Shown here: positions 8,380 through 15,746 of the stretch, piece after piece
Layout: the number at the start of each line of letters is the position of its first letter
How positions within the stretch are numbered: position 1 is the first letter of the stretch
Source of the DNA: Anderseniella sp963700895
Lineage (GTDB): Bacteria > Pseudomonadota > Alphaproteobacteria > Rhizobiales > Aestuariivirgaceae
Direction of reading: 5' to 3'
Length of the DNA: 64,000 nucleotides
NCBI GenBank assembly: GCA_963700895.1
Contig: CAVOZI010000016.1
Span: forward strand, 1-64,000
The notes under the pieces: model-generated
Databases searched by the model: none
Seen by the model: the letters and a program-made list of their open reading frames with translations, nothing else
Told to the model about the DNA's origin: nothing
Made by a program: the position numbers and the translations under genes

Positions 8380-9153
8380 TCATTTCCACGTAGGACCACG
8401 TTTTTCCAGAAAGGCACTGATTCCTTCTTTGAAGTTTGCCGTCTGAACCAGTTCCAATATCCTCTCAAATTCGATTTTCAATCCATCGTCGAATGGAAGA
8501 TCCATTCCCGAGGTTATGGTCTGACGAATGGCAGCCAAGCCTTCTGGGGGTTTGCTTACCAAAGTCTCCCCGTATTTCTGCACGGTTTCTCGCAGTTCCC
8601 CGGGATCAACAATTTCGTCCACCATCCCGATTGCAAGGGCTTCCTGCGCCGAAATGAACGCCCCATCATACAGAAATCGAATGGCTTTGGTCCTCCCGAG
8701 CAGACGGGCCAGCGATTGTGTGGTGCCGACACCCGGCACAATGTTGATATTGATCTCCGGTTGCCCAAATCGAGCGTTGCTGGCGGCAAAACGCTGGTCA
8801 CAGTGCATCACCAATTCAGCCCCTAATCCGACGGCTGTTCCATGAATGGCCGTTAGTAAGGGCTTTGGAGATGCCCGCAGGGTTTTAACTAGGGTATGCA
8901 CGATGGTCATCCATTCCCTCATGCCTTTCACATCGATTTCGGCGAAGACCTGCAAATCGGCGCCGGTACTGAAATACTTTTCCAAGGCGCTGGAAATTAC
9001 GATTACCCGCACACCGTCATCCTCAAGCAAACTCTGGATGGCTTGAGGCATTTCCCTCAACATTCCCCAATGAACGGCATTAACGGGTGGCCGGTTGTAT
9101 TCTAGCCAACCCACCTTATTTTCGACATGGACAATGATATTTTCGAAATCCAT
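8380..9153 (-). CDS. Enoyl-CoA hydratase/isomerase family protein
   Basis: A crotonase-fold protein of 257 residues, normal length. The oxyanion-hole loops are visible as FSTGADL (61-67) and HGTAVGLGAEL (104-114). Both acids that serve as catalytic glutamates in classical hydratases are present: E113 in GAELVMHCD and E133 in FGQPEI. This supports hydration of 2-enoyl-CoA thioesters, although crotonase paralogues vary in substrate. The start ATG 9153 is preceded by a GGGG-containing site. No beta-oxidation partners lie beside it; its neighbours are a porin and a resolvase, so it is an isolated gene in an accessory region. Base composition is lower in GC than the core genes. Confidence 0.85.
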   Translation of the reverse strand: MDFENIIVHVENKVGWLEYNRPPVNAVHWGMLREMPQAIQSLLEDDGVRVIVISSALEKYFSTGADLQVFAEIDVKGMREWMTIVHTLVKTLRASPKPLLTAIHGTAVGLGAELVMHCDQRFAASNARFGQPEININIVPGVGTTQSLARLLGRTKAIRFLYDGAFISAQEALAIGMVDEIVDPGELRETVQKYGETLVSKPPEGLAAIRQTITSGMDLPFDDGLKIEFERILELVQTANFKEGISAFLEKRGPTWK

Positions 9154-9504
9154 TTTTCCCCGCTATGAGTTCAATGATCAGGCGTCATATTCTCATTGAA
9201 ATCTGTGCCTAGGCAAATGAAACAACATTTCGATGTCAGATGGGCTTGTGTTGGCAATCAAGATCAGCGTTGGCGGCAGCGCACTTGAAGGTCCGCTTCT
9301 GGCACATTGCAGACTCTCTGAGCTTTCCGAGAAAGAGTCCGTTGTCGGGGGCAAAGCGGAAGTTCCTAGAAGCCTGAATGTGTCCGCCTGCAGCACCCTT
9401 GATGTCCCTGTCATTTTGGCTGCAGCGAGAGGCCCCCCACTCATACGGACCTGCCCCCGAGGGACCCATGGGGACCCGGAGGGGGTGTACGGGACGGCCC
9501 AATC
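9154..9504. other. Gene-free stretch between hydratase and resolvase genes
   Basis: No supportable gene. The first 60 bases include the hydratase leader (minus strand). The right part (9430-9500) is very GC-rich with several C/G runs immediately after the resolvase stop. It does not form a clean terminator by eye. Confidence 0.5.
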
Positions 9505-10074
9505 CTATTCCGCAGCCGCCTTTTCTCGTGCATCCTTGAGGATGCGGAACACGCTGGCCCGGCTGATGCCAAGACGTTCACCGATCTGTTCCGGCCTGAT
9601 CCCCTGCCCGCGTAACTCGATCACCTTGTCTGCCTGTCGGCGAGCAGTAGGCACCCGGCCCTGGTACTTGCCTTGGGCCTTGGCCCGGGCAATGCCCTCA
9701 CGCTGACGCTCCAGCATCAGTTCCCGTTCGAACTGGGCAATGGAACCCAGCAGGTTCAGCATCAGTTTGCCGGTCGGGCTGCCGGTGTCCATGTTCATTT
9801 GCAGGATATGCAATGAGGCGCCCTTGTGCTCCAGGGTGCCGGTGATCTGCACGAGGTGCTCGACCGAGCGGGCCAGGCGATCCAGCCGGGTCACCACCAG
9901 CGTGTCGCCATCCCGGATGTAGTCGAGAGCGGCGTCGAGTTGTGTGCGCTGCCCCACACTGGAGACCTGTTCACTGAATACTTTCTCGGCCCCGGCCTGC
10001 TCCAGGTCCCGGATCTGGGCCTCGAAGCCGGCTTGCTGGTCCAGGGTGGAAGTACGGGCATAGCCGATCTTCAT
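9505..10074 (-). CDS. Serine recombinase (resolvase/invertase family)
   Basis: A protein of 189 residues started at ATG 10074, with an upstream AGGAGG-type site. The N-terminal catalytic domain has MKIGYARTSTLDQQ, where S9 is the expected nucleophile, then VVTRLDRLARS and QFERELMLERQREGI. A C-terminal helix-turn-helix of the Hin/Tn3 type follows (PEQIGERLGISRASVFRILKD). Such enzymes resolve transposon or plasmid cointegrates, or invert DNA segments. No Tn3 transposase, res site or invertible segment was found beside it. It may be left from a transposon, or act at a distant site. Confidence 0.9.
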   Translation of the reverse strand: MKIGYARTSTLDQQAGFEAQIRDLEQAGAEKVFSEQVSSVGQRTQLDAALDYIRDGDTLVVTRLDRLARSVEHLVQITGTLEHKGASLHILQMNMDTGSPTGKLMLNLLGSIAQFERELMLERQREGIARAKAQGKYQGRVPTARRQADKVIELRGQGIRPEQIGERLGISRASVFRILKDAREKAAAE

Positions 10075-10450
10075 GGAGGCTGCCTCCTGTGCAGGTGGTC
10101 TCACTTGTTTCTATGAGAGTCTGCGACAGCTGAGTCCAGGTGTCAAAAGGTATTCGTGTGAGACTCGATGAACGCCAGAACTCCAGTCTCACTTGACGCT
10201 GCCCGTGTGCGACCCTTCAACGGATGGCAGCATTGCCGCGAAAACGTGGTGAGGTGTGTCAATCGGCATGCAATTTTGACCCCCTAGCCTTGCAAGTTTG
10301 TTCATAGAAGCCTCTGATCTCGCAAATCCCGATACATGTGGCCACAGTCATCTTGAAGTAGCCAATGATGCGACTGCCTCGCTGACACAGCTAATTGCTA
10401 CAATTTAAAATCGAAACCGTAATTTGCGCCCAGAGCTGGCTCGGGAAAAC
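10075..10450. other. Gene-free stretch between resolvase gene and IS3 element
   Basis: It contains the resolvase promoter region and any res-type site (not recognisable). From 10200 to 10450 I see no gene. The IS3 element begins at 10451. Confidence 0.5.
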
Positions 10451-10516
10451 TGAACAGCCGGGATAAGTGGATTTTCCGTGCAACAGCAGCATGATGCTGC
10501 GAGCAAGGAGAAGACC

Positions 10517-10828
10517 ATGGCAAGACGACCACGCCGGAATCACAGCCCGGCATTCAAGGCAAAAGTTTCAGTGGCCGCGATCAAGGGTGAGAAGACCTTG
10601 ATGGAGTTGGCGCAGGAGTTTGACGTACATCCCAACCAAATCAAGCAGTGGCGCGATCAGCTTCTTGAGGGCGCCACCGGAGTGTTTGGCGAAGCTCCGA
10701 AGGGCGCGGCGGAACCGGCCATTGATGTGAAGACCCTGCATGCGAAGATCGGAGAGCTGACGCTGGAGAACGATTTTTTGTCCGGCGCGCTCGGCAAGGC
10801 GGGTCTGCTGCCGAGCGCAAAAAGATGA
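10517..10828 (+). CDS. IS3-family transposase OrfA
   Basis: A protein of 103 residues from ATG 10517, with AAGGAG upstream. The helix-turn-helix is HSPAFKAKVSVAAIKGEKTL followed by ELAQEFDVHPNQIKQWR, typical of IS3 OrfA. It ends with a leucine-zipper-like part (KTLHAKIGELTLENDFLSGAL). The stop TGA overlaps the OrfB start as ATGA. Just upstream lies CAAAAAG, a candidate slippery run for producing the OrfAB fusion transposase by -1 frameshifting, as is standard in the family. Confidence 0.92.
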   Translation: MARRPRRNHSPAFKAKVSVAAIKGEKTLMELAQEFDVHPNQIKQWRDQLLEGATGVFGEAPKGAAEPAIDVKTLHAKIGELTLENDFLSGALGKAGLLPSAKR

Positions 10829-11655
10829 TCGATCCCACCGCGAAGCTCAGCGTCAGCCGTCAGGCCATCGTGCTGGGGATCAGCCGGGGCAGTGTCTACT
10901 ACAAGCCGCGCCCGGTGTCGGACGCCGATCTGAAGCTGATGCACCGGATCGATAAGCTGCATATGGAATTCCCGTTCGCGGGCAGCCGGATGCTGCAGGG
11001 GCTGCTGGTCCAGGAAGGCTTCAAGGTTGGGCGGCTGCACGTTGCCACGCTGATGAAGCGCATGGGCATCGAAGCCCTGTACCGCAAGCCCAACACCTCG
11101 AAGCCGGCGCCTGGGCACAAGATCTACCCATATCTGCTGCGGAAGCTGCCCATCACCCGGCCCAACCAGGTCTGGGCGATGGACATCACCTACATTCCGA
11201 TGGCGCGCGGGTTCATCTATCTGGCGGCCGTTCTGGACTGGCTCACGCGGCGCGTCCTGGCCTGGCGGGTGTCGATCACGCTGGAGGCGGATTTTTGTAT
11301 AGAAGCTGTGGAGGAAGCGCTGGCGAAACATGGCAACCCCGAAATCTTCAACACGGATCAGGGTAGCCAGTTCACCTCGACCGAGTTCATCAAGGTGCTG
11401 GCGGCTCGTGAGATCAAGATCAGTATGGATGGTAAGGGCGCATGGCGGGACAACGTCTTTGTCGAGCGCCTGTGGCGGACCATCAAATACGAGGAAGTCT
11501 ACCTGCGCGCCTATGCCAGCGTGTCCGAGGCCAGGGCTGGGATCGGCCGGTACCTGAGCTTCTACAACAGCCGACGGCCGCATTCATCGCTTGACGGGAA
11601 AACCCCCGATCAGGCCTACTTCATCCAGCCGATGCCCGAAGCGGCGGCGGCATAA
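10825..11655 (+). CDS. IS3-family transposase OrfB (integrase catalytic domain)
   Basis: A protein of 276 residues with the rve integrase core. An N-terminal HTH_21 region (DKLHMEFPFAGSRMLQGLL) precedes the DDE triad: D in WAMDITYIPM, D in IFNTDQGSQF and E in NVFVERLWRTIKYEEVY. The closing YNSRRPHSSLDGKTPDQAY motif is characteristic. The frame is complete, so the element is probably functional together with OrfA. Confidence 0.94.
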   Translation: MIDPTAKLSVSRQAIVLGISRGSVYYKPRPVSDADLKLMHRIDKLHMEFPFAGSRMLQGLLVQEGFKVGRLHVATLMKRMGIEALYRKPNTSKPAPGHKIYPYLLRKLPITRPNQVWAMDITYIPMARGFIYLAAVLDWLTRRVLAWRVSITLEADFCIEAVEEALAKHGNPEIFNTDQGSQFTSTEFIKVLAAREIKISMDGKGAWRDNVFVERLWRTIKYEEVYLRAYASVSEARAGIGRYLSFYNSRRPHSSLDGKTPDQAYFIQPMPEAAAA

Positions 11656-12032
11656 CCGAGGCGGAAATCCACTTAGAAAACGCCCGGAACCTGTTCAAAC
11701 AAACCGAACCACCTCTCCCGTCAGGCCAACTATGCTTGATTGAAAAGCGGTGTGCGGCACCTGTCCGCGAAGACTTGCAAGAAACGGTCAGGTCGTTCAG
11801 TCGAGCGAAGACCCCTCTCCAGAAGGTCTTGCCGCACACCTTCAGTATGCAAATAATTGCCACGTCTTGCGGCTGAGTAAAGCGTAATTTGAGAGTAAAT
11901 TGGTTTTGTGGATCGGATCGCTGGTGAAGCGGTTGGCGGCCTGATAGTTTCAGCGGGCTTGGCATTTCCTGTTTGATGTCAGGCACGGGCCAGGGGGTTC
12001 GATCCAGTGCGCAGTTGATCTGCCTGGCCCGT
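11656..12032. other. Gene-free stretch between IS3 element and DUF5681 gene
   Basis: It begins with the IS3 right end. The remaining 330 bases include imperfect inverted matches (GCGGTGTGCGGCA near 11747 and TTGCCGCACACC near 11830), which could be ends of a small element or a hairpin. No gene is recognised. Confidence 0.45.
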
Positions 12033-12359
12033 TTACTCCTCAACCCCGTCCTTGATGGCAGAACTCAACTGCATCAGCACCGCGTGATGAAGCGCAGCGT
12101 TATCCATGCCCTGCACCTTGAGGTCCGTTGACGTGGCGGGCTTGCCATAGAGCCGGTCCAGGATCGACTGTGAGGCCACGGTGGCCACGCGGGGATCATC
12201 CGACTGCGCCAGCTCTACCAGCTTGCGGGCGGCGTCTGGAGCGGCTGCCGACAGGATCTCCTTCACCTCGGGATCGAGGCCCGGACGGCCCTGCGGGTTG
12301 CCACTCTGGCCGGGAACGAAACGGCCGTTGGCGTCCCTAATGTTCATTACCTCGGCCAT
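12033..12359 (-). CDS. DUF5681-type phage/island protein
   Basis: I use ATG 12359 because AGGAG lies 8 bases upstream; an open frame continues further back without a good start. The protein of 108 residues opens with NANGRF-like text and then RFVPGQSGNPQGRP, the hallmark of DUF5681 proteins, which sit near terminase genes in prophages and in mobile islands. The rest is helical (EILSAAAPDAARKLVELAQ, VATVASQSILDRLYGKP). It may be a terminase-small-subunit-like DNA-binding protein; that role is inferred from family context. No phage structural genes are nearby. Confidence 0.7.
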   Translation of the reverse strand: MAEVMNIRDANGRFVPGQSGNPQGRPGLDPEVKEILSAAAPDAARKLVELAQSDDPRVATVASQSILDRLYGKPATSTDLKVQGMDNAALHHAVLMQLSSAIKDGVEE

Positions 12360-12627
12360 ACCAGCACTCCTGTAGATGCCTGATTGCAGGTGATCCGGAC
12401 CTGCCTGAACAGGTCGTCTGTATACAAACAAATATACCGTGATTTGTGGGGTGGCTTCAACTGCAGCACCGCCGAAGCTCATTGCTCCAACCCCAAACAA
12501 AAACCCCGGGCTTGTGACCCGGGAGAGTTAGGGTGAGAAGTGGGGAAGTCTGACGCTTCCTAACGGGAGAACCTTTGATGCTCAGCGCATCCCAACCAGG
12601 TTGATGCCGATGTCAGGGGCCGTGCGG
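12360..12627. other. Short spacer with a hairpin between DUF5681 gene and IS21 element
   Basis: It contains the DUF5681 leader and the minus-strand terminator at 12496-12523. Nothing else is recognised. The IS21 end with repeated AGAACTGACCC motifs starts close to 12628. Confidence 0.5.
12496..12523 (-). terminator. Rho-independent terminator, minus strand
   Basis: CCCGGG (12505-12510) and CCCGGG (12518-12523) pair around a 7-base loop. On the minus strand the stem is followed by a T-rich tract (complement of 12496-12503). It would stop leftward transcripts arriving from the IS21 element. Confidence 0.6.
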
Positions 12628-12699
12628 TGTTGATTTCCATTCAGAACTGACCCGGGTTTTCCATCGAGAACTGACCCGTCTCTGATTATGGATATTGGG

Positions 12700-13494
12700 T
12701 CATTCAGTGGTCAAGGCATGGCTTGTCTCCTTCTTTGTTCGTGCAGCTGCGGCGGCGCTGGCCTTGAAGCGGAAGCTGTCGTTTCCAGTCTCCAGGATGT
12801 GGCAGCGATGGGTGAGGCGATCGAGGAGCGCGGTGGTCATCTTGGCATCGCCGAAGACGCTGGCCCATTCGCTGAAGCTGAGGTTGGTGGTTATGATGAC
12901 GCTGGTGCGCTCGTAGAGTTTGCTCAGCAGGTGGAAGAGCAACGCCCCGCCTGAGGCGCTGAACGGCAGGTAACCCAGCTCGTCGAGGATCAGGAGATCG
13001 AGACGGGTCAGGCTTTCGGCAAGCTGGCCAGCCTTGCCCCTGGCCTTCTCCTGTTCGAGCGTGTTGACGAGCTCGATGGTCGAGAGGAAGCGGACCTTGC
13101 GCCGGTGATGCTCGATGGCCTGGATACCAAGGGCGGTCGCGACATGGGTCTTGCCCGTGCCCGGCCCACCAATCAGCACGACGTTCTGTGCCCCATCCAT
13201 GAACTCACAGCGATGCAGCTGGCGGACCGTGGCTTCATTGATCTCGCTGGCGGCGAAGTCGAAGCCGGACAGGTCCTTGTAGGCGGGGAAGCGCGCGGCC
13301 TTCATGTGATAGGCAATGGAGCGCACCTCGCGTTCAGCCAGTTCAACCTTCAGTAACTGAGACAGGATCGGCACGGCAGCGTTGAAGGCGGGCGCGCCCT
13401 GCTCGATCAGGTCGGTGATGGCTTGTGCCATGCCGTGCATCTTCAGGCTGCGAAGCATGATGACGATGGCGCCGCTGGCAGGATCATGACGCAT
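12700..13494 (-). CDS. istB: IS21-family helper ATPase IstB
   Basis: A protein of 264 residues from ATG 13494, which overlaps the istA stop as is usual in IS21. The AAA+ features are present: Walker A GGPGTGKTHVA, Walker B LLILDELGYLPF and sensor-like ITTNLSFSEW. DNA-binding N-terminal helices (MHGMAQAITDLIEQ) precede them. IstB assists the IstA transposase in target selection. Here istA is broken, so the gene is either silent or could serve another IS21 copy in the genome. The frame is intact. Confidence 0.92.
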   Translation of the reverse strand: MRHDPASGAIVIMLRSLKMHGMAQAITDLIEQGAPAFNAAVPILSQLLKVELAEREVRSIAYHMKAARFPAYKDLSGFDFAASEINEATVRQLHRCEFMDGAQNVVLIGGPGTGKTHVATALGIQAIEHHRRKVRFLSTIELVNTLEQEKARGKAGQLAESLTRLDLLILDELGYLPFSASGGALLFHLLSKLYERTSVIITTNLSFSEWASVFGDAKMTTALLDRLTHRCHILETGNDSFRFKASAAAAARTKKETSHALTTE

Positions 13495-13952
13495 GGCGGC
13501 CTCCGGTGTTGCGGGCCCGCAGGCCGTCATAGCGTTCGACATTGGCCTTGGGTTCGCGGCGCAGGCTCAGTGCCTGGGGCGTGTCAACGTCCAGCCCGCC
13601 AGTCGTCTTGCCATCAATCAGCCGGTGCAGGATGTTCAACACGTGCGTCTTGGTTGCGACTCCCTCGGCCAGAGCCTGCTCTACGGCGTTCAACACGGCC
13701 TGTTCATCGTGATGCAGGACAAGTGCCAGGATCTCGACCATCTCCCGATCTCCCGCCGGGGCGGCGCAGCATCTGCTCCTGCAGTTGTCTGAACCCGGGT
13801 GGCAAGTCCGCAAAGGGCGCGCCATTTCGGAGCGCACCGGGCTTGCGCTGGATGACGGCCAGATAATGCCGCCAGTCGTAGATCGTGCGCGGCGGCAGCT
13901 GGTGGCTGCGCTGGATCACACGGGTATGTTCACACAGGATAAACGCACAAGA
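13484..13952 (-). pseudogene. istA: IS21 transposase IstA, C-terminal remnant with frameshift
   Basis: One frame gives HQLPPRTIYDWRHYLAVIQ, then KPGALRNGAPF and LPPGFRQLQEQMLRRPGG. The continuing homology DREMVEILALVLHHDEQAV through KTHVLNILHRLIDGK to ANVERYDGLRAR is in another frame, ending at 13484. The shift lies near 13750-13756, where a single extra base in GGCGGGAGATCGG explains it. The N-terminal two thirds, with the helix-turn-helix and DDE domain, are missing. This is a dead transposase gene. Confidence 0.85.
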
Positions 13953-13972
13953 ACCGATCAAAGCTGAAGTAG

Positions 13973-14221
13973 CTGATCGAACGACGTGAGGCGAAAAACG
14001 TCGCTTTGTATGACAGCGCGACCAATGCCCTCAACAAGCTTGCACGAACCTATGCGACCCAACTTGAGGCTCTTAAAAAATACCGCCGAGGCGGCGAGCA
14101 AACCGTCAACGTCAAGCACGTCCACGTCCACGAGGGAGGCCAGGCCATTGTCGGCAATGTCTCCCGGGGAGGGGGTAGCATCAAAACCCAAGGATCAGCC
14201 CCATGCAAAGGCAACCGCTGA
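13973..14221 (+). pseudogene. C-terminal remnant of a phage/island protein
   Basis: The open stretch after a TAG at 13970 reads LYDSATNALNKLARTYATQ, then RRGGEQTVNVKHVHVHEGGQAIVGNV and ends with a Gly-rich tail. The pattern RGGEQTVxVxHVxVxxGGQAIVGNV is one I recognise as the C-terminus of a conserved hypothetical protein of alphaproteobacterial islands and prophages. It is normally followed by an HGGK-motif gene, exactly as here. No in-frame ATG lies near, and the N-terminal portion is cut off at the truncated IS21 boundary, so this is probably a broken gene. Confidence 0.6.
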
Positions 14222-14442
14222 CATTACCAATGCACCTCAGCCCGAGGTGCGCAGCCCATTCGAGACGGACAGGCAAGCCGTGCCGCAACGGCGCGATGGC
14301 TAACGGACGCTGCCGGATGCACGGCGGCAAGGCGACTGGAGCACCCAAGGGAAACCGCAATGCCTGGAAGCATGGCGCATACTCAGCAACGCACCGAGAA
14401 TGGCTTGATGACATCAACAAGTTGCTGAGGATGATAAGATAA
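14203..14442 (+). CDS. Small HGGK-motif phage/island protein
   Basis: A protein of 79 residues whose ATG (14203) overlaps the end of the preceding frame. AAGGA sits 8 bases upstream. It contains CAAHSRRTGKPCRNGAMANGRC, RMHGGKATGAPKGNRNAWKHG and a helical C-terminus. The Cys pair with the HGGK(S/A)TG motif is typical of small proteins beside terminase genes in prophages and gene-transfer islands. A zinc-binding or DNA-binding role is plausible but unproven. A second possible start is ATG 14230. Confidence 0.7.
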   Translation: MQRQPLTLPMHLSPRCAAHSRRTGKPCRNGAMANGRCRMHGGKATGAPKGNRNAWKHGAYSATHREWLDDINKLLRMIR

Positions 14443-14536
14443 GGAGAATATGGCAAGCGCACACGTGCCAATGCGCGGCGCCTGACGCCGAAGCGCTAGT
14501 CTTGTCGAGCGGCGATCGATCAGACATCGTCACGGC

Positions 14537-15205
14537 ATGTGCAACCTCTACTCCAACACCACCGCCCTGGAGGCCATGCGGAAGCTGTTTAAGCTGGACC
14601 GGGTGGATAGTAGTGCGGGGAACTTCGCAGGTCAGTCATCGATCTTTCCCGCTTATGACGGGGCAGTTGTCCGACTGATCGATGGCAAGCGGGAACTGAC
14701 CATGATGCACTGGGGCTTTATCCTGCCCCAGAAGGACAAGGCACCGAAGGTTGTGAACAACACCCGGGACGACAAGGTCGCGTCATCGTCGTTCTGGAAG
14801 TCGTCATTCGAGGAGAGACGTTGTCTGATCCCGGCCAGCAGCTTTGCCGAATATCACCCGACCCACATCGATGAAAGGGGCCACAAGACCGTCGTCTGGT
14901 TCTCGATCAAGAGGGATGAACCTCGCCCACCCTTCGCCTTCGCCGGTATCTGGCGGCAGTGGAAGGGGAACTACAGGGACGAACTGCGGGATATGAATGT
15001 ATACTCAATGCTCACGACAAAGCCGAACGAACTGGTCAAGCCAATCCACTCGACACGAATGCCGGTCATCCTTCATCCGGACGACTATGAGCAATGGCTG
15101 TCAGGTACGACAGATGACGCCGCAGGGCTTCTCAAGCCCTATGACCCGAACTTGATGCGTATCGCGCTTGAAGGCGGCAAGTCTGACGAGGGTAGACCGC
15201 AGTGA
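14537..15205 (+). CDS. SRAP/YedK family DNA-protein crosslink protein
   Basis: A protein of 222 residues beginning MCNLYS. Cys2 becomes the N-terminal residue that forms a thiazolidine link with abasic sites in single-stranded DNA (HMCES/YedK family). Other conserved parts are NNTRDD near 74-79 (equivalent of NARSE), E105 in PASSFAEY and H171 in KPIHSTRMPVIL, the residues used for catalysis and crosslink resolution. Length fits the family. Its start has no strong ribosome site. The downstream gene overlaps by 4 bases (GTGA), implying translational coupling. SRAP genes are commonly carried on mobile elements, matching its place beside phage-like genes. Confidence 0.9.
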   Translation: MCNLYSNTTALEAMRKLFKLDRVDSSAGNFAGQSSIFPAYDGAVVRLIDGKRELTMMHWGFILPQKDKAPKVVNNTRDDKVASSSFWKSSFEERRCLIPASSFAEYHPTHIDERGHKTVVWFSIKRDEPRPPFAFAGIWRQWKGNYRDELRDMNVYSMLTTKPNELVKPIHSTRMPVILHPDDYEQWLSGTTDDAAGLLKPYDPNLMRIALEGGKSDEGRPQ

Positions 15206-15462
15206 CAGTCACTTCCCATGAACCAGGCCCGGTCACGATCGGGGATTTACGCCGTGAAGGAAAAGCGATCGAGATCGGCTGTATGAACTGCGACCGACAT
15301 GAGTATATGGATGCCAACAGCATCAAGCTGCCAGACGACTGCCCAGTGCCAAAGATTGCTAATCTACTGAGGTGTAGCCGCTGTGGGTTCAGAAACTCAG
15401 CGACGTCAGCAAAGGTTTGGGCGAGGCCGGATGCGAGACCGCCGGGGCTTGGCACCGAGTGA
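15202..15462 (+). CDS. Small CxxC zinc-ribbon-like protein coupled to the SRAP gene
   Basis: Start GTG 15202 overlaps the stop of the upstream gene, giving 86 residues. Two Cys pairs, GCMNCDRH at about 27-34 and LRCSRCGF at about 56-63, are spaced like a zinc ribbon. The piece DLRREGKAIEIGC suggests a beta-hairpin entering the first knuckle. I do not recognise a named family. Tight coupling to the SRAP gene suggests a shared job, for example recognising DNA lesions or single-stranded DNA; this is inference. Confidence 0.65.
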   Translation: MTVTSHEPGPVTIGDLRREGKAIEIGCMNCDRHEYMDANSIKLPDDCPVPKIANLLRCSRCGFRNSATSAKVWARPDARPPGLGTE

Positions 15463-15485
15463 AATCAACCTAATTATCGCATAGT

Positions 15486-15509
15486 TGTAACCTGAGGTGT
15501 AACCTGAGG
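15486..15509. repeat. Tandem 12-base repeat (two copies)
   Basis: TGTAACCTGAGG occurs twice in immediate succession (15486-15497 and 15498-15509), 45 bases from the 3' end of the tRNA-Arg gene. Related AT-rich pieces (AATTATCGCATAGTT and ATTATCGTAAAGTTA) flank it. This could be a protein-binding array of an integration system or chance. Confidence 0.5.
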
Positions 15510-15553
15510 AAATATACACCGCCAAATTATTATCGTAAAGTTATTGAAAAGAT

Positions 15554-15630
15554 TGGCGCGCCCGAAAGGATTCGAACCTCTGACCCCCAGATTCGTAGTC
15601 TGGTGCTCTATCCAGCTGAGCTACGGGCGC
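15554..15630 (-). tRNA. tRNA-Arg, anticodon ACG
   Basis: Reading the minus strand from 15630, the acceptor arm GCGCCCG pairs with CGGGCGC. The D-arm is GCTCAGCTGGATAGAGC, the anticodon arm is CCAGA-CTACGAA-TCTGG with anticodon ACG, and the T-arm contains GGTTCGAATCC. A CCA end is encoded (TGG at 15554-15556 on the plus strand). All four arms fold and the length is 77 including CCA. The 3' end points toward the IS-rich region to the left. Confidence 0.97.
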
Positions 15631-15746
15631 ATCCGTGGCAGGCGCTAGCGCCCGCAAGGTCTGGCGTTAACGCCAAGGTGGCCAGTTCTTAGCCCTTCAT
15701 GGCCGCAAACGCAAGCGCCGTTGAACGCAAAATTGCATACCGGCGA

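Larger units (their letters stand above)
10451..11697 (+). mobile_element. Complete IS3-family insertion sequence
   Basis: The left end begins TGAACAG at 10451 and the right end finishes CTGTTCA at 11697. Further in, TAAGTGGATTTTCCG on the left pairs imperfectly with CGGAAATCCACTTA on the right. The trinucleotide AAC flanks both sides (10448-10450 and 11698-11700), a 3-bp duplication typical of IS3 elements. The element is 1247 bp and carries two overlapping frames, both intact. Confidence 0.82.
12628..13960 (-). mobile_element. Truncated IS21-family element
   Basis: The right part is preserved: an intact istB and an end region with two copies of AGAACTGACCC (12642-12652 and 12669-12679), the multiple end repeats expected of IS21. 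The left part retains only the C-terminal section of istA, itself frameshifted, and stops near 13960 where a phage-like gene fragment begins. The element therefore cannot transpose by itself. Confidence 0.7.

Noticed and set aside
9430..9500. C/G-rich run after the resolvase, considered as a terminator.
   Set aside because: The arms do not pair perfectly and there is no T-run on the relevant strand.
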